Assembly: GCF_963576675.1 (NCBI RefSeq) | Contig: NC_088911.1 | Location: 138,015,929-138,079,928 of the forward strand | DNA: 64,000 bases | Direction: 5' to 3' | DNA from: Euphorbia lathyris | Lineage: Eukaryota > Streptophyta > Magnoliopsida > Malpighiales > Euphorbiaceae | Part shown: in pieces, positions 22,933 to 34,743 of the stretch | Numbering within the stretch: position 1 is the stretch's first letter | Layout of the letters: every line of letters begins with the position of its first letter | The notes under the pieces: generated by a model | The model's input: only the letters and a program-made list of their open reading frames with translations | Told to the model about the DNA's origin: nothing | The model's database searches: none | Translations under genes and position numbers: made by a program

Positions 22933-24311
22933 TATATGCTTACTTTGTTAACTAGTGATACGAAGAGATTCAATAAGGTAGTACTCTGCTGACATGATCT
23001 CTCCGGTAGTTTATTAATATTATTTATTTAAAATATAATTTCGGAGATTTTTTGGGGATCTTTATGGAGTTTTTTTTTCGAAGACGGAGTGGGATTCACA
23101 CTGTTCGGGATAGTAACTCATACCCATCTAAATATAGCCTCCGGACTAAAATTTTCCCGTCCCCATCTTCGTCTCCAAATAATTCGATAAATCCCCACTC
23201 CCGTTGCTTCGGATCGCCGCGGTTTTTTAGAGAATCCCCACTCTGTTGCTACTCCTAAGTAAGACAGAAAAATGATTAGTACGAGATCATTGATAGACGA
23301 CCTCATTCTAATGCCAAAGTTAGCAAAGTATATATATAGTAGATTACTAAGCAATTAAGAGTAATTGAAATGAATATGAGTATATACCATGATTATAGGA
23401 TTTAAGATATCTTTATCCTTATATTCTTCGGAAGATAACTTGAATGTAATTTAAGTAAGTTGTGTTACATCATATTTGGATTTTTTTGATTCCAGACAGA
23501 TTTGGTGGGACTCAATCGGAATTAGATTCAGATACTTTTCCATTGCTCCACATATGTGAGTAATCTATTTAGATTAATCTAACGACTCCTATTATTTTGG
23601 ACGTCCCTGTTAACCTAGGATGGAGACACGTGTACTAATAGTATTTCGGATGATATACCTTCATTTTTGAAAGGATGTTATTTTTGAAAAATGTTTTGGT
23701 CTCATAATGCTTATCATTTTATTGAATTAAAACATCATTTAATAATTAAAAAAAGAACATTTAATAAAAAAAATTAAGTACATATTGCATTTAATGTTAG
23801 ATTTAAAAAATTGGTTACAGTTTATTACAATAAAATAAACAATATAATTGGTATTCTAAAGATATTCATAAAGATTTTTTTAGTAAAATAACACTATAAA
23901 ATGTCAACTAATATTCCTTCCACATCATGAATATTTGTTCAAATTTATATTTTTAATATCCTATAATATAGGTGTAACTCATTTTTTTAATTGCAGTTTG
24001 ATCAATAATTTACTAATACACACTTATAATCTGTAATAATTTAAAATTGCTAAGTTTCTTGATTATGAAATTATTTAATTCATATAATAAGAGATACTAG
24101 AAAAATATAATTATTTATATTATTATTTTGTCTATATTTCATATGCATGGCATGTATGGACTATATTTTATAAGTAGTTTTTGACCCGTGCGATGCACGG
24201 ATTCATCTTACCATATAAATATTAACAAAAATATAATCTAATAATTACAATTAATGATATAAAGGTGCTATATAAATTAAATATTATTATTTTATTTTCA
24301 CATTTACCTTA
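22933..24311. other. spacer, no gene recognised
   Basis: AT-rich except 23080-23240, which is GC-richer with C-runs (cccgtccccatcttcg) and looks like the worn interior of a plant hAT-type repeat. A small perfect hairpin CCGTGC-gat-GCACGG sits at 24186-24200, just before the array that follows. Such hairpins occur near the 3' end of some Helitrons, but I see no CTRR end to support one. Confidence 0.45.
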
Positions 24312-25485
24312 AATAATCTTTTTTATAGATAAATATAATAATATAATTAAAATTAATATATTATATATTATATTATGTTTTTTATCAGTAAAAAAGGAGG
24401 AAGTGACACCTCAGCTCCATCGTTACTATTTTATATTATATATAGATATGCAGAGAATTAAAGAGATTTTAGGGATTAATTTAAATTATGTAGAACTTTT
24501 AGATATAGATATGCACAGAATTTGAGAGATTTTAGAGATTAATTTAAATTCTGTAGAACTCTTAGATATAGTACGGATAAAATAATCTTTTTATAAATAA
24601 ATATAATAATATAATTAAAATTAATATATTATATTATGTTTTTTATCAGTAAAAAAGGAGGAAGTGACACCTCAACTCCAACGTTACTGTTTTATATTAT
24701 ATATAGATATGCAGAGAACTAGAGAGATTTTAGGGATTAATTTAAATTATATATAACTTTTAGATATAGATATGCAGAGAATTAGAGAGATTTTAGGGAT
24801 TAATTTAAATTCTGTAGAACTCTTAGATATAGTACGAATAAAATAATCTTTTTATAAATAAATATAATAATATAATTAAAATTAATATGTTATATATTAT
24901 ATTATGTTTTTTACCAGTAAAAAAGGAGGAAGTGACACATCAGCTCCATCGTTACTGTTTTATATTATATATAGATATAGATATGCAGAGAATTAGAGAG
25001 ATTTTAGGGATTAATTTAAATTCTGTAGAACTCTTAGATATAGTACGGATAAAATAATATTTTTATAAATAAATATAATAATATAATTAAAATTAATATA
25101 TTATATATTATATTATGTTTTTTATGAGTAAAAAAGGAGGAAGTGACACATCAGCTCCATCGTTACTGTTTTATATTATATATAGATATAGATATGCAGA
25201 GAATTAGAGAGATTTTAGGGATTAATTTAAATTCTGTAGAACTCTTAGATATAGTACGGATAAAATAATTTTTTTATAAATAAATATAATAATATAATTA
25301 AAATTAATATATTATATATAATATTATGTTTTTTATCAGTAAAAAAGGAGGAAGTGACACCTCAGCTCCATCGTTACTGTTTTATATTATATATAGATAT
25401 ATATTATATTACATTTTTTATCAGTAAAAAATGAGGAAGTGACACATCAGCTCCATCGTTACTGTTTTATATTATATATAGATTA
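24312..25485 (+). repeat. minisatellite-like array, 211-268-bp units
   Basis: The module 'ggaggaagtgacac' followed by 'cagctccatcgttac' appears with starts near 24396, 24657, 24925, 25136, 25347 and (variant) 25432, giving spacings of 261, 268, 211, 211 and 85 bp. A second module (atatgcagagaattagagag...ctcttagatatag) is duplicated in the longer units. The array is strongly AT-rich and noncoding. Confidence 0.88.
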
Positions 25486-25552
25486 GCATGCGAATATATA
25501 TAGTGTTAAAAAAAATACTGAATTTAAATGTTAAATATTCAAGAAAGTATTA

Positions 25553-26715
25553 AATGAGGAAGATAAGGATAGGCATTGCTGGGCCCTGACTACCAATGGT
25601 GCTTATTCTTGCAAGTCAGCCTTTGAAGCTTTTACCCCCTAACAGGGCCGATCCTCTTTCGGATACGTGGAAATCCATTTGGGCGCTTAAAATCCCTTAC
25701 CGTATTAGGAGTTTCCTGTGGCTGGGAGTCAAGAACAGGTTGCTTACTAATTCGGATCGACACAGACGGCACTTGGCGGATTCAGGTGCTTGCAGTAGAG
25801 GCAGAGCCCATGATGAAACTCTGTGTCATGCTCTGAGGGATTGCTCTAAAAGTAAAGAGGTGTGGAAAAAAATTATCCCTCACCGCATTCTTCCTTCCTT
25901 CATGGTCCACTCTGAGTATAACTGGTTCTCTGATGGTGTTAGTGGGAATTTATTGGCTAACATGGAGCATGGTGACATTTTTTTTGCTATCATCTGTCAC
26001 CAAATTTGGAAGTGGAGGAATAAGGAGATTTTTGCTGATAAAACTGTCTTTATTCCTGACTTACTTGATTTCTTCTCGAAAAAACTCTCTATTATTACTG
26101 AGAGCTTCAAAGGGGATACCCTTGTCAGGTCTACCCAGAAAAGAGAGGTCCACCTCGTTGGATGGAGCAGGCCAGGAGAAGGGGTGGTGAAACTGAATAC
26201 GGATGGCTCCTGCCTTAGCAATGATAAGATTGCTGCCGGAGGAGTTCTTCGTGATGCGGGTGGCGCCTGGCTATCTGGGTTTACCCAGAACCTGTGGATG
26301 AGTTCTTCCTTTTCGGTGGAACTGTGGGGTATTCTTTCGGGTATCAAGCTTGCCATTAGCCTGTGTGTAAAGAGGTTATCTGTGGAGTCTGATAACATGG
26401 AGGCAATCAACAGGATTTCAGATAACCAGGCTATTTGTCTTAACAGCCAAAATCTTATCAAAGCTATTTTAAGGCTTCGCCCTTCCTTTGAGTTCTTAGA
26501 GTTCAGCCACATTTACAGGGAACAGAACCGGGTTGCGGATCGCTTGGCGGCAGCTGGGCATGAGGGGATGTTAGGTGTCTCTACCCTTTCTGATCCTCCC
26601 ATCTTTCTTTCGTCTCTTCTTTTAGAGGATAGAATTGGGGTTAGCCTTCCTAGGTTGATCCCGGGTTAGTTTTCTTTGTTTGTTCGTTTTCTTTTCCTGT
26701 TCCTACAAAAAAAAA
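25553..26715 (+). pseudogene. 5'-truncated L1 LINE: RT zinc-binding region and RNase H
   Basis: Closely related to positions 13254-14400 of the L1 at 8909-14401 but truncated at its 5' end. The coding part begins mid-domain (RHCWALTTNGAY), is shifted by one extra C in the run near 25634, then stays open to TAG at 26667-26669. It contains RSFLWLGVKNRLLTN, KLNTDGSCLSND, GGVLRDAGGAWLSGF and HIYREQNRVADRLAA. It ends with an A tail near 26706-26715. No RT or endonuclease remains. Confidence 0.85.
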
Positions 26716-28169
26716 TGATATAATTGTATAATATTTTTTTATAGTATCTGATTTCTCGGTTCGAGGATCATCGGACATCTTTTAGGTAGATTCTCTTTCT
26801 GCGTATGCGATGAATCGAACTCGAAATCTAGTTTAAGCGACTTAAAGCCCTTAATTAACCTTAATTGTTCTGAATATAATAATATTAGTTGATAATGATC
26901 AACTTAAAACTTTAAGTTAAATATTTTGACTTACCAAAATAAGTGATTTTTAACTTAATTAAACAGTTTAAGTGGGTTAAAAAAACATTTTAAGTGGTTA
27001 GAGAATTAAAAATGATCAAACACATTTAATGAATAAATGCTTAAACTATTAAATTAAGTAATTTTAACGGTTATCAAACAAGGCCTTTACATCCTTTTTA
27101 TACATGAGGTAAGACAGAAAAGGGTCAGGAAATGGCCGATGACCGACATGTAATTTTGATACTTAAATTAGCAATTTAGAAAAGCGAGCACTAAACAATT
27201 GAATATGAATTACAAAGGATACGTGTATGTACACCTAATTCGATATCATGTTCCATTTATAAGGTGTTAAGGGCAATTTTGTGCACCCTAAATTCTCTTG
27301 AGGATATGTATCATCATCATCTGAATATCTGCTGTAAATGAGAAAGTTCGTAATGTACTTAAACTGTATTTTTTCGAATCCCATTTCAAAAAGATTCAGA
27401 ATACCCGCATCTTTATGATTATTCATCCTAACGTGATTTGATCTGAAGACTCTCCTTACACTGCACGTAATTAGATGACGACACATGTACATTATATATA
27501 TATATAGTCTCTAACTTTCTTAACACCCTTATGCTTGATCTTAATGTTGAAAATTGTGAAGTTTGACATTACAACTATATTGTAAAATATTACTAATGCA
27601 ATCTATGCCATGAAAAAAACAAAAGTTTAGCAAATAGTCAAAAGCTTCATATCATATTATATTAAAGAGAGGTTAGCAAAATAATTAAATTAAGCATTTC
27701 AAGATGAAAGTAATTAATTAGAGGAATATTATCAAAAACTAATTAATATTACTAAGTGTGAAAAAGAAGTAAGGGAGTTGTTGGTTTTGGGGGAAAACAA
27801 AGAAATTTCCACCTAACTTATATTTATTAATTAATTAATTTTTTTACCAATCTGACTCACCAAATTTTTTATATATAAATATAGTCATGCTTGAATATTA
27901 AAATTAAATTTATTATATAAAAATATATATATGTTATAATTAAGTAATTGACTGGGTCTAAAGCTGCAAATGTTTAGGGATGTTTTATTTACTAATTAGT
28001 GTGATTAGGTTGACCATTATTAAGACCCTCTCAAAAAAATAAAAGGTTGACCATTAAGACTATATAGTCTAGAAGAAAGAAATAGATAATTAATTATTTT
28101 TTGAAGAAATAATTAATTATTAATAATGATGAGTAATCAACTTGTGAATAATTACTAATTAGATAAGTT
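26716..28169. other. AT-rich spacer, no gene recognised
   Basis: No frame with recognisable content. 26880-27085 has inverted 'actttaagt' phrases and ends in 'ggttatcaaacaaggcc', a phrase often found at plant MITE ends; its left partner is not evident. A TA run lies at 27490-27505. Confidence 0.45.
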
Positions 28170-28239
28170 CAGGTCTTGACATAATTTTCTGCTTTTAGTG
28201 GAAATTATAATTTTTTTTATTAGAGAAATGATAAATTAT

Positions 28240-28777
28240 TGGAATAAGGTTTAAAAATATATGTTGATATTTATAAGCAATTTTATCTCTGCCAATAAAA
28301 TTGGCAGTAAAGAGAAAATTTACTCGTAATGTCATAAATTTAGTCGATTTGAGAAATATATAACTCTTCAAATTGTTTTCTCAATTATGAATCGTGTCAA
28401 TATGTGCATTATTTTATCACTTATTAGTAACATATTTCAATCAAATGAACATACGTGAATTTTAAAAAACAAATTAAAAAATATACTATTTTTTATACGA
28501 ATTTTTGGACAAAAGAAATCTAAATATTTTTTTGAATTTAAAAATATTGATATTCAATTCCATTATTAATTAAATCACAAAAAATATGATTTTTTTAAAA
28601 ACCACCTGATATACAATTGGTATAGATAAGGAACAAAATATCCGTGTTTTATAATGATATTTGAAATTGATAAAACTTACTAATATTAGGGGTAAAATTA
28701 CTCTTGACTGCCAATGTTAGAAGTAAATTACACCATTTTAAACTTTAAAGATAAAATTACTCTTGACTGTCAAAATT
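28240..28777. mobile_element. MULE-type MITE copy C between direct repeats
   Basis: The left end GGAATAAGGTTTAAAAATAT and the interior (for example 'gtgttttataatgatatttg' and 'aaattactcttgactgtc') match MITE copy A; the right end is lost. It is bounded by an approximately 72-bp imperfect direct repeat, 28170-28241 and 28778-28849 (cttttagtggaaatt...gaaat-ataaattatt), far longer than a transposition footprint. Confidence 0.65.
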
Positions 28778-29174
28778 CAGGCGAGGCATAATATTCTACT
28801 TTTAGTGGAAATTGTACATTTTTTATCCGAGAAATTATAAATTATTTGGTACTTAATTTAATATATTAATTAATTAATTAAATCTATCGCATCATTTGAT
28901 TCTAAACTTGTCCAAAAAGTTTGGTTAGCCCCTTAAATTTTTTAAGTATTCCAAAAGCTCCATAAACTTGTTTAAAATATCTCGATATTCTCTGAACTTA
29001 TTTAAAATGTAGTCAATTAGTCACTCAATTATATATAAAAAAAAATGCATGTGACAGATGTGTTGCACGCAAATCAAAAAGTCAAACGACGGATGCCAGG
29101 TATGGGGTTAGAGTATTATAGAGAGGACATTTTAAGCAAATTAGGGTATGATGTATTAACCCTTAATTAAATAA

Positions 29175-29900
29175 GGCAAAAGCTAATGAGCGCCCCCGGG
29201 GCGCTAGATAAGAAAAATAATTGTCATTAATTACTATATTGAAAGAATAAATAAAAGGATATCATTATTGATCATTAATGATTTTTTTTACTAATTGATC
29301 ATTAATCATTTTTTGACTAATTAATTATTAATCATTTTTTTTGACTAATTGATCATTAATTACTCCATTTTATTCCTACCATAAATCTCATTCCCTCTAT
29401 TTTCTATTCCCACCATTTCATCTTCAGAAATTGAAAGAAAGAAAATCTGCAGAAATTGAAAGAAAAAAATCTCAAAAGGAAGGTGAAATGATGAGAAATA
29501 TTATGGAGGGAATGAGATTTTTTTCTTCACCGAAGATGAAATGGGATGATGAGAAACTCAACTTTATTTATTCTTTTATAATTTATTATCTTTTTTCTAA
29601 TGAATTAATAATCACTTTATTTATTCTTTCAATTAAAATTATAAAATTTCTAAGGAAAGATGAAATGACGGGAATAGAAAATAGAGGGGATGAGATGTTA
29701 TGGTGGGAATAAAATGGAGTAATTAATGATCAATTAGTAAAAAAATATTAATGATTAATTAGTAAAAAATGATTAATGATCAATTAGTAAAAAAATGATT
29801 AATGATCAATAATTATATCCTTTTATTTATTCTTTCAATTTAGCAATTAATGATAATTATTTTTCTTATCTAGCGCCCCGGGCGTCCGTTAGCGGGCTCG
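29175..29900. mobile_element. long-inverted-repeat MULE-like element, 9-bp TSD
   Basis: 726 bp. Flanked by the exact 9-bp repeat ATTAAATAA (29166-29174 and 29901-29909). Each arm is about 230 bp or more: from 'gctaatgagcgccc' inward (gcgctagataagaaaaataa...) the left arm matches the reverse complement of the right arm. The arms contain repeated 'aattgatcattaatcattttt'. The outermost few bases differ between ends. Noncoding, apart from a chance frame in the centre. Confidence 0.85.
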
Positions 29901-29909
29901 ATTAAATAA

Positions 29910-30648
29910 AATGGAAAAAATCTAGCATCATACATGATTCTACTTAATGAAATAAAGACTATATATTATTAATTTATTAAGATAAGGAATAAGTTGTTGT
30001 TCTCTACAATATTAATCTTTCTTTCATCATGTAATTAGAAGTTAAGGTTTAGTTGCTAACCATCATTAGTGGCTGATGTGAACATTAATCTAGAAACAGA
30101 ATCATTTCCAAATTCATAATAATAATAAATTATGTAGACCATATAAGTTCAAATCCTTTTTAGTCTGTTGTTTTATTACTATTATTTTATTTTATTTTAT
30201 TTATTTAGGTGTGTAATTTTTTTATGTGAATTCTCACCTAGTCCCTTTAATGAAATATCATATTCTTTTAATAATATTTTTAAAATAAACAGTCAAACTA
30301 ATATTTTCTAATTTTTAATAACACATAGCTAAAATTAATTTACTTAAAGATATTATAGTTAAATATGCATTATTTTATATATTAAAGTTAAATATATATT
30401 TCCTTTTAAATATTAAAGTTAAATTTAAGACCTGTTTCATCAGAAAAAAAAAAATTAATACATGTTTGGTTTAACTGTTAGCTAATAGTTGTTGCTGTTA
30501 GCTGTTTGCAGTTGCAGTAAGCTGTTAGTTGTTGTTGTTAGCTGTTTAATTACTGGTGTTTGGTAAAATTATATTGAACTATTGCTGTTCGGATTTAAAA
30601 TATCTAAAATTGACATGTTTTAAATTAATCAACGATGAAATTATAAAA
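29910..30648. other. AT-rich spacer, no gene recognised
   Basis: No coding content seen. 30466-30560 has a repeated 'gctgttagttgttg' phrase beginning 'catgtttggtttaactgttagc'. With 31150-31200 (aaagctgaaacaaacaccctc) it may be one end of a further worn DNA transposon that was later hit by the MITE at 30649. Confidence 0.4.
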
Positions 30649-30834
30649 GGAAAATTTTGAAAAAATGCTCATACAACTAGGAATAATTTTACTCTTAACG
30701 CCTAAAATGGTGCAATGGTTAGGGATAATATTGTTTTTGGCTGCCAACATTAGGGGTATAATTACACAATTTTAGATGTTAGAGTAAAATTGCTTCTGAC
30801 TATAAATATTAGAAGTATTTTTGCACCTTATCCT
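30649..30834. mobile_element. MULE-type MITE copy D (short), 9-bp TSD
   Basis: 186 bp, with ends GGAAAATTTTG and TTTTTGCACCTTATCC and the family phrases 'gctgccaacattaggggtat' and 'attttagatgttagag'. The direct repeat ATTATAAAA lies at 30640-30648 and 30835-30843. It is an internally deleted version of the copy at 8357-8899. Confidence 0.78.
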
Positions 30835-30843
30835 ATTATAAAA

Positions 30844-31682
30844 TAAAAAATTTATTACACAAATTAATAAAAATAATCTATATAAAAAATAAAAAAATTA
30901 TTGAACGCAACAAAACCTTGTGTCTTCCGGTAATTATGTTGTGGAAATATAAATAATGTTAAAGAATAAACATATTTTGTGGAAATAAGAAGGATAATTT
31001 TATCAATAAAAAATAACTACAAATAGATGTTTACGAAAAGCTCTAAACAGGAGCTTTTCGTGAAACGCTCCAGAACGTTGCAGTTTTCAGAGAAAATATT
31101 AAACGCTGCGGTTATATAAACCTAACCAAACGCTATATTTCCTGCGGTTTAGAATGAAACGCTAAATGCTCTTCCGGAAAGCTGAAACAAACACCCTCTT
31201 AGTCTTCATCGTATAAATAAAAGAAAGAGAATAACTGTTCTCTGTGTCAATGTTTTCTGATTACTATGTTTGTCAAAGCTAGTTAGTTTTCTGTTATGTA
31301 ATGTCTAATTAGTGAGTTTAGTAATAGTTAATTTATTAATTACTAACTTAATACAGATTCAGATAAATATATTCCTTCAAAAAATTATATTATATGGAAT
31401 CAATAAATTGTTTAGAAATGAAGAGGTCGGTGATGGAATAATTCAAGGACATGAAGATTCCTCTAAAAATTAAACTATCAAGTGAGGCAGTTAGCTAGGG
31501 TTTCTTAGAGATAGAAATAATAGGTAGGATTATCTCTTGGATATAATATCCTATTGATAATTATGTAAATAGAGTAATCACTTTCTCATTTTTAGAGGAA
31601 GAATAATTATTTTGTTCATAAAAAAATAATAGTATATCTCGACATAAATAATTAAAAAGATTATAATTAAGAAGTATATGAG
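30844..31682. other. spacer, no gene recognised
   Basis: 31030-31195 is enriched in 'aaacgct' phrases and ends with a transposon-like terminus (gaaacaaacaccctctta). Otherwise AT-rich with no supported feature. Confidence 0.4.
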
Positions 31683-32100
31683 AAAAGTTGAAATCTGCAT
31701 TTTCTAGATCATGATAGAGCAATAATAGGCAATGATTGAAACTGTTTTTGACATAACGAGGAGAAACAATCTCCACCTAGAATCGATTTTATAGTCTTTT
31801 TCTTCAGAAATGACATCATGATCTTTTAATGAGCGGTGATGATAGACAAAACTTTTTTGTTTTTCTATGAAGGAAAACACGATAACACTCATATAGATAG
31901 GCATAACACAACGACTCATAAAAGAAGGAAGGACAAAAAAAACTACAAATAAAAAAGAAACTACCACATCTACCATAGCAGATCAATCAAAAATTTATTC
32001 AATAAAGAAAAGGCAAAAAATTGGCTTATCTTTCAGCTAAAACCCGGAAAAAACTCCAAAATCTAGATGAAGAAAAAAAGAGTTTCTTGACGGTTAGGTT
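31683..32100 (-). repeat. unclassified dispersed repeat, inverted partner at 43880-44330
   Basis: Read on the minus strand this segment matches 43880-44330 of the plus strand, by eye about 70% alike over some 400 bp. Shared phrases include 'tagattttggagtttt', 'aattttgtctactatcac' (variant) and 'atcaaaaacagtttcaa'. Both copies can be translated in part with similar residues (KQKxFVYxH, SKTVS), but there are stops and frame changes. I do not recognise the family. Confidence 0.6.
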
Positions 32101-32129
32101 TAATCACTTTCTTATCTAGGGTTTAGGGT

Positions 32130-32467
32130 TTAGAGTTTAATCACTTTTCTTGATTGATTTTTGACTCCTTCACTTTGTTGGTTCTTCATAGGTGATTTCA
32201 AGTTTATTCTAGATCTCTTGAGTTGATTCACAACTTGAAATCTTATTGTATCATGTAGCATCAAGAGCACATTGAAGCATATTGATAGTCGAAGTATTAG
32301 TCTGAAGTCTCTTGAAATCATCATCATTCCATTTATCTTCTGATTTAAGGACAGTTTGTCCTTCTACTGTTTCAGTAGGAATGTGTGGGCCTTTAACTAT
32401 TGCCAGCCAGACACTCATGCTTTGTGCTTTGAATAAAATGTTTCATTATGTTTTTCCAAAAGGTATA
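32130..32467 (-). pseudogene. copia gag, middle part
   Basis: The minus-strand translation is typical of copia gag (UBN2 type): FWKN.MKHFIQS, KWNDDDFKRLQ, LQCALDAT and YNKISSCES, then KESKI. At least two stops interrupt it: TGA after ALDAT, and a TAG where a Trp of the EIWNKLE motif is expected. It continues from the N-terminal piece at 41402-41301, separated by the gypsy insertion. Confidence 0.75.
32463..32467. repeat. left target duplication of element 2 (GTATA)
   Basis: GTATA here and at 41296-41300 flank the two LTRs exactly; a 5-bp duplication is standard for Ty3/gypsy integration. Confidence 0.92.
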
Positions 32468-32948
32468 TGATAACATTGAGATATTATCCTAAGGACCAAA
32501 AAGGATATTCACCTAAAGAACGCCGCGTATTAATCCCCAAAGGAGGTCCGGATGGCGGATCTCCACGATCCCACTCAAAGAGATCCGCTGGCGAACCTAT
32601 ATGGCGGATCTCCTCATCTACATGATTCGTCACTGTAACGGCTAAGGCCGACTCGGCCATAAAGGCCATTAATGAGCTATCAATTAGCTAAATCGCCAGT
32701 TTAAGGATAACTTGTAACCGCCATTAATGGAGCATTAATGGCGACTTTCTAGTTGCTGAAGGTTACGATTTTCTAGCTATATATAGCCTACATCCTTAGG
32801 TTATCAAGGTACATTCTCACACTCTTTGTCAATTCAGTTTGTTCCCTTGATCTATCTTACTGACTTTGGCATCGGAGCTTCCCCCCGTCGAACCCAACGA
32901 CGCCCCCACAGGGACGGAAGCAGATCAGAAATTCTCCGCTAGACATCA
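32468..32948 (+). repeat. 5' LTR of element 2
   Basis: 481 bp, TGATAACATT...AGACATCA. A TATA box (TATATATA) lies at 32778-32785. It contains several 'ggcggatc' phrases. Confidence 0.95.
32778..32785 (+). promoter_or_regulatory. TATA box in 5' LTR of element 2
   Basis: TATATATA, about 170 bp before the LTR end and repeated identically at 41125-41132 in the other LTR; the likely element promoter. Confidence 0.55.
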
Positions 32949-32950
32949 AT

Positions 32951-32966
32951 TGGTGCGGTGAGCGTG
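32951..32966 (+). other. primer binding site, element 2
   Basis: TGGTGCGGTGAGCGTG begins two bases after the 5' LTR. The leading TGG pairs with a tRNA CCA end. I could not assign the tRNA with confidence. Confidence 0.6.
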
Positions 32967-33012
32967 GACTCCTTAAACAAATAAAGGGTTTTCACTCACG
33001 ATTAAAAGAAAT

Positions 33013-34743
33013 ATGACAAATGGAGATCATACCCCTTCCTCAGGGGTTGAGACACCACTAATAACTAGTGCTGGTCGCACTGATTCCAATGCTCCCCCAG
33101 AAAGTAGTATGCCTCCGGATGCATTCATCAACATGTGTGCAGCAGCTATAGGGGAAAATTTTGGCCCAAAAACAGGTGAACGCCTACAGTCATTCATGAC
33201 CATTCCCCCATTTTCGAGTTTGCCGCCCTCATCTACAATATCCTCTTGGCCCTAGATGACTCTAGGACCAGGCACCCACAATTCTTCGTTTCTCCAAGCC
33301 CATAATACGGAGTCCATGGTAACCACCACGACAACGTTAGGAGAGCAACCAATCAATCGAGAGTTATTCCCTGCTGGCGCAGGAGGAAGCCAAAAGGCCC
33401 CTCAAACTCTGGCGGGCGGGTCTACTAGCCAGAGGATTGATCTGGGCGGATCGGATATCCCAAGGCGACCGCGGACGAACCTCTCCTTGGGCGGATCGGA
33501 AGGGCGAAAGCATAAGAAGCGTAGAAAGGAGAAAAGCAGGCGGTCTGAATCACCTTCGCCTCGAGAACCGAGATCTTCCCATAGAGGCAGGTCACCCCCT
33601 GCACGTAGACAGAGTAAAAGGCCAACGAACACACCCCATTCAAGTGGGCTGCCACCACCACCACCACACCAGGGGAATGATGGGCATATTCCTTCAGGAG
33701 GCGCTGGAGGAGATAACGGTCAGGCTCCCCCAGGCGGAGGAGGTGGAGGTGGAGGTGGGAGCGGGCATGGAGGCGGAGGCGGACATGGCGGACGATCCCC
33801 CTCGGATCCGTCTTCAGGATCCAGTTCGTCGTCTTCTCCAAGTAGATCTCCACAGAGGGGTCGCCCACGGGCGGATCCGGAGAATTTTGACGATAGAGTT
33901 CGAGCAGCGGTGCTTCGCATGAATGAGGAGAATGCCAGGCACAACCCATTCGCCAATCGGGATTCGCCCTTCACGGCTTGGATTGAGGCAGAGGAGACGG
34001 ATAGGCATTTTAAAATACCTAATCTTGCTATATACACAGGTGCTGACAACCCGGAGGCACATGTCAGAAAATACCGAATATTACTTCGCCTCAATCGTGC
34101 AACCGAGCCAGTGCTGTGCAAAATGTTTGTCACCATGTTAGGAGGCCCCGCTTATGGTTGGTTTCAATCCCTGCCTCCTGGTTCGATTAATAGTTGGGAC
34201 CAACTAAGCAGAGAGTTCTGTGCTAAATTCACTGGCTGTATCCCTCCAGTGGTCAAATCTAGGAAGCTTTTTGCATTAAAGCAGAAGGCAAATGAATCCC
34301 TTCGAGATTATATAAACTCCTTCAACAAATTGTGTATACAAATCGTGGATGTAGATATCTCCATGGCAGTGGAATCTCTGGTAAAAAATACCACTTGTAA
34401 AAGTTTACAGGAAGATCTAATTCGCAAGAAGCCTACTAGCATGGCGGAACTAATAGAGCGCTGCAAGGACTTTATGGAGGTTGATGACATTCGCCGCGAA
34501 TCTCTATCTCCGCCTAGAAGGGACAGAGGCGATTCTCATCGGGATAAAGAAAAGGACAAGCACCAGGATTCCTCCTCTAGGGGTCGGCGAAAAGGTTCTA
34601 AGAACAAATCGGCATTTGTCACCTCTTTCACACCTCTCAATGCTTCTAAAAGTGAAGTACTTATGTGGATCGAGAACAGTCAACACAAACGGAGCATTTC
34701 ATACCCCGAACCAAAAGGGGGGGGAGTACACCAATACTGGTAA
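33013..34743 (+). pseudogene. gag of element 2
   Basis: One frame from ATG 33013, interrupted by TAG at 33253-33255. A low-complexity N-terminal region rich in Arg, Ser, Pro and Gly (including a run of Gly near 33735-33790) is followed by a retrotransposon capsid domain: IPNLAIYTGADNPEAHV, MLGGPAYGWFQSLPPGSI, QLSREFCAKFTG, KQKANESLRDYINSFN. The frame breaks in the eight-G run at 34717-34724; the zinc-knuckle region continues in the next frame. It would package element RNA. The stop and the frameshift make it non-functional. Confidence 0.85.

Noticed and set aside
24186..24200. Helitron 3' terminus suggested by a CCGTGC/GCACGG hairpin
   Set aside because: No CTRR end followed by T is found at the right distance on either strand, and no 5' TC partner or helicase is visible.
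29431..29712. 93-codon plus-strand frame
   Set aside because: It lies in the centre of the long-inverted-repeat MULE-like element, is low complexity (K, E, I, F) and has no recognisable motif.
33402..34136. Minus-strand frames inside gag of element 2
   Set aside because: They mirror the Gly/Arg/Ser-rich low-complexity part of gag and have no splice or domain support, unlike the real antisense gene further right.
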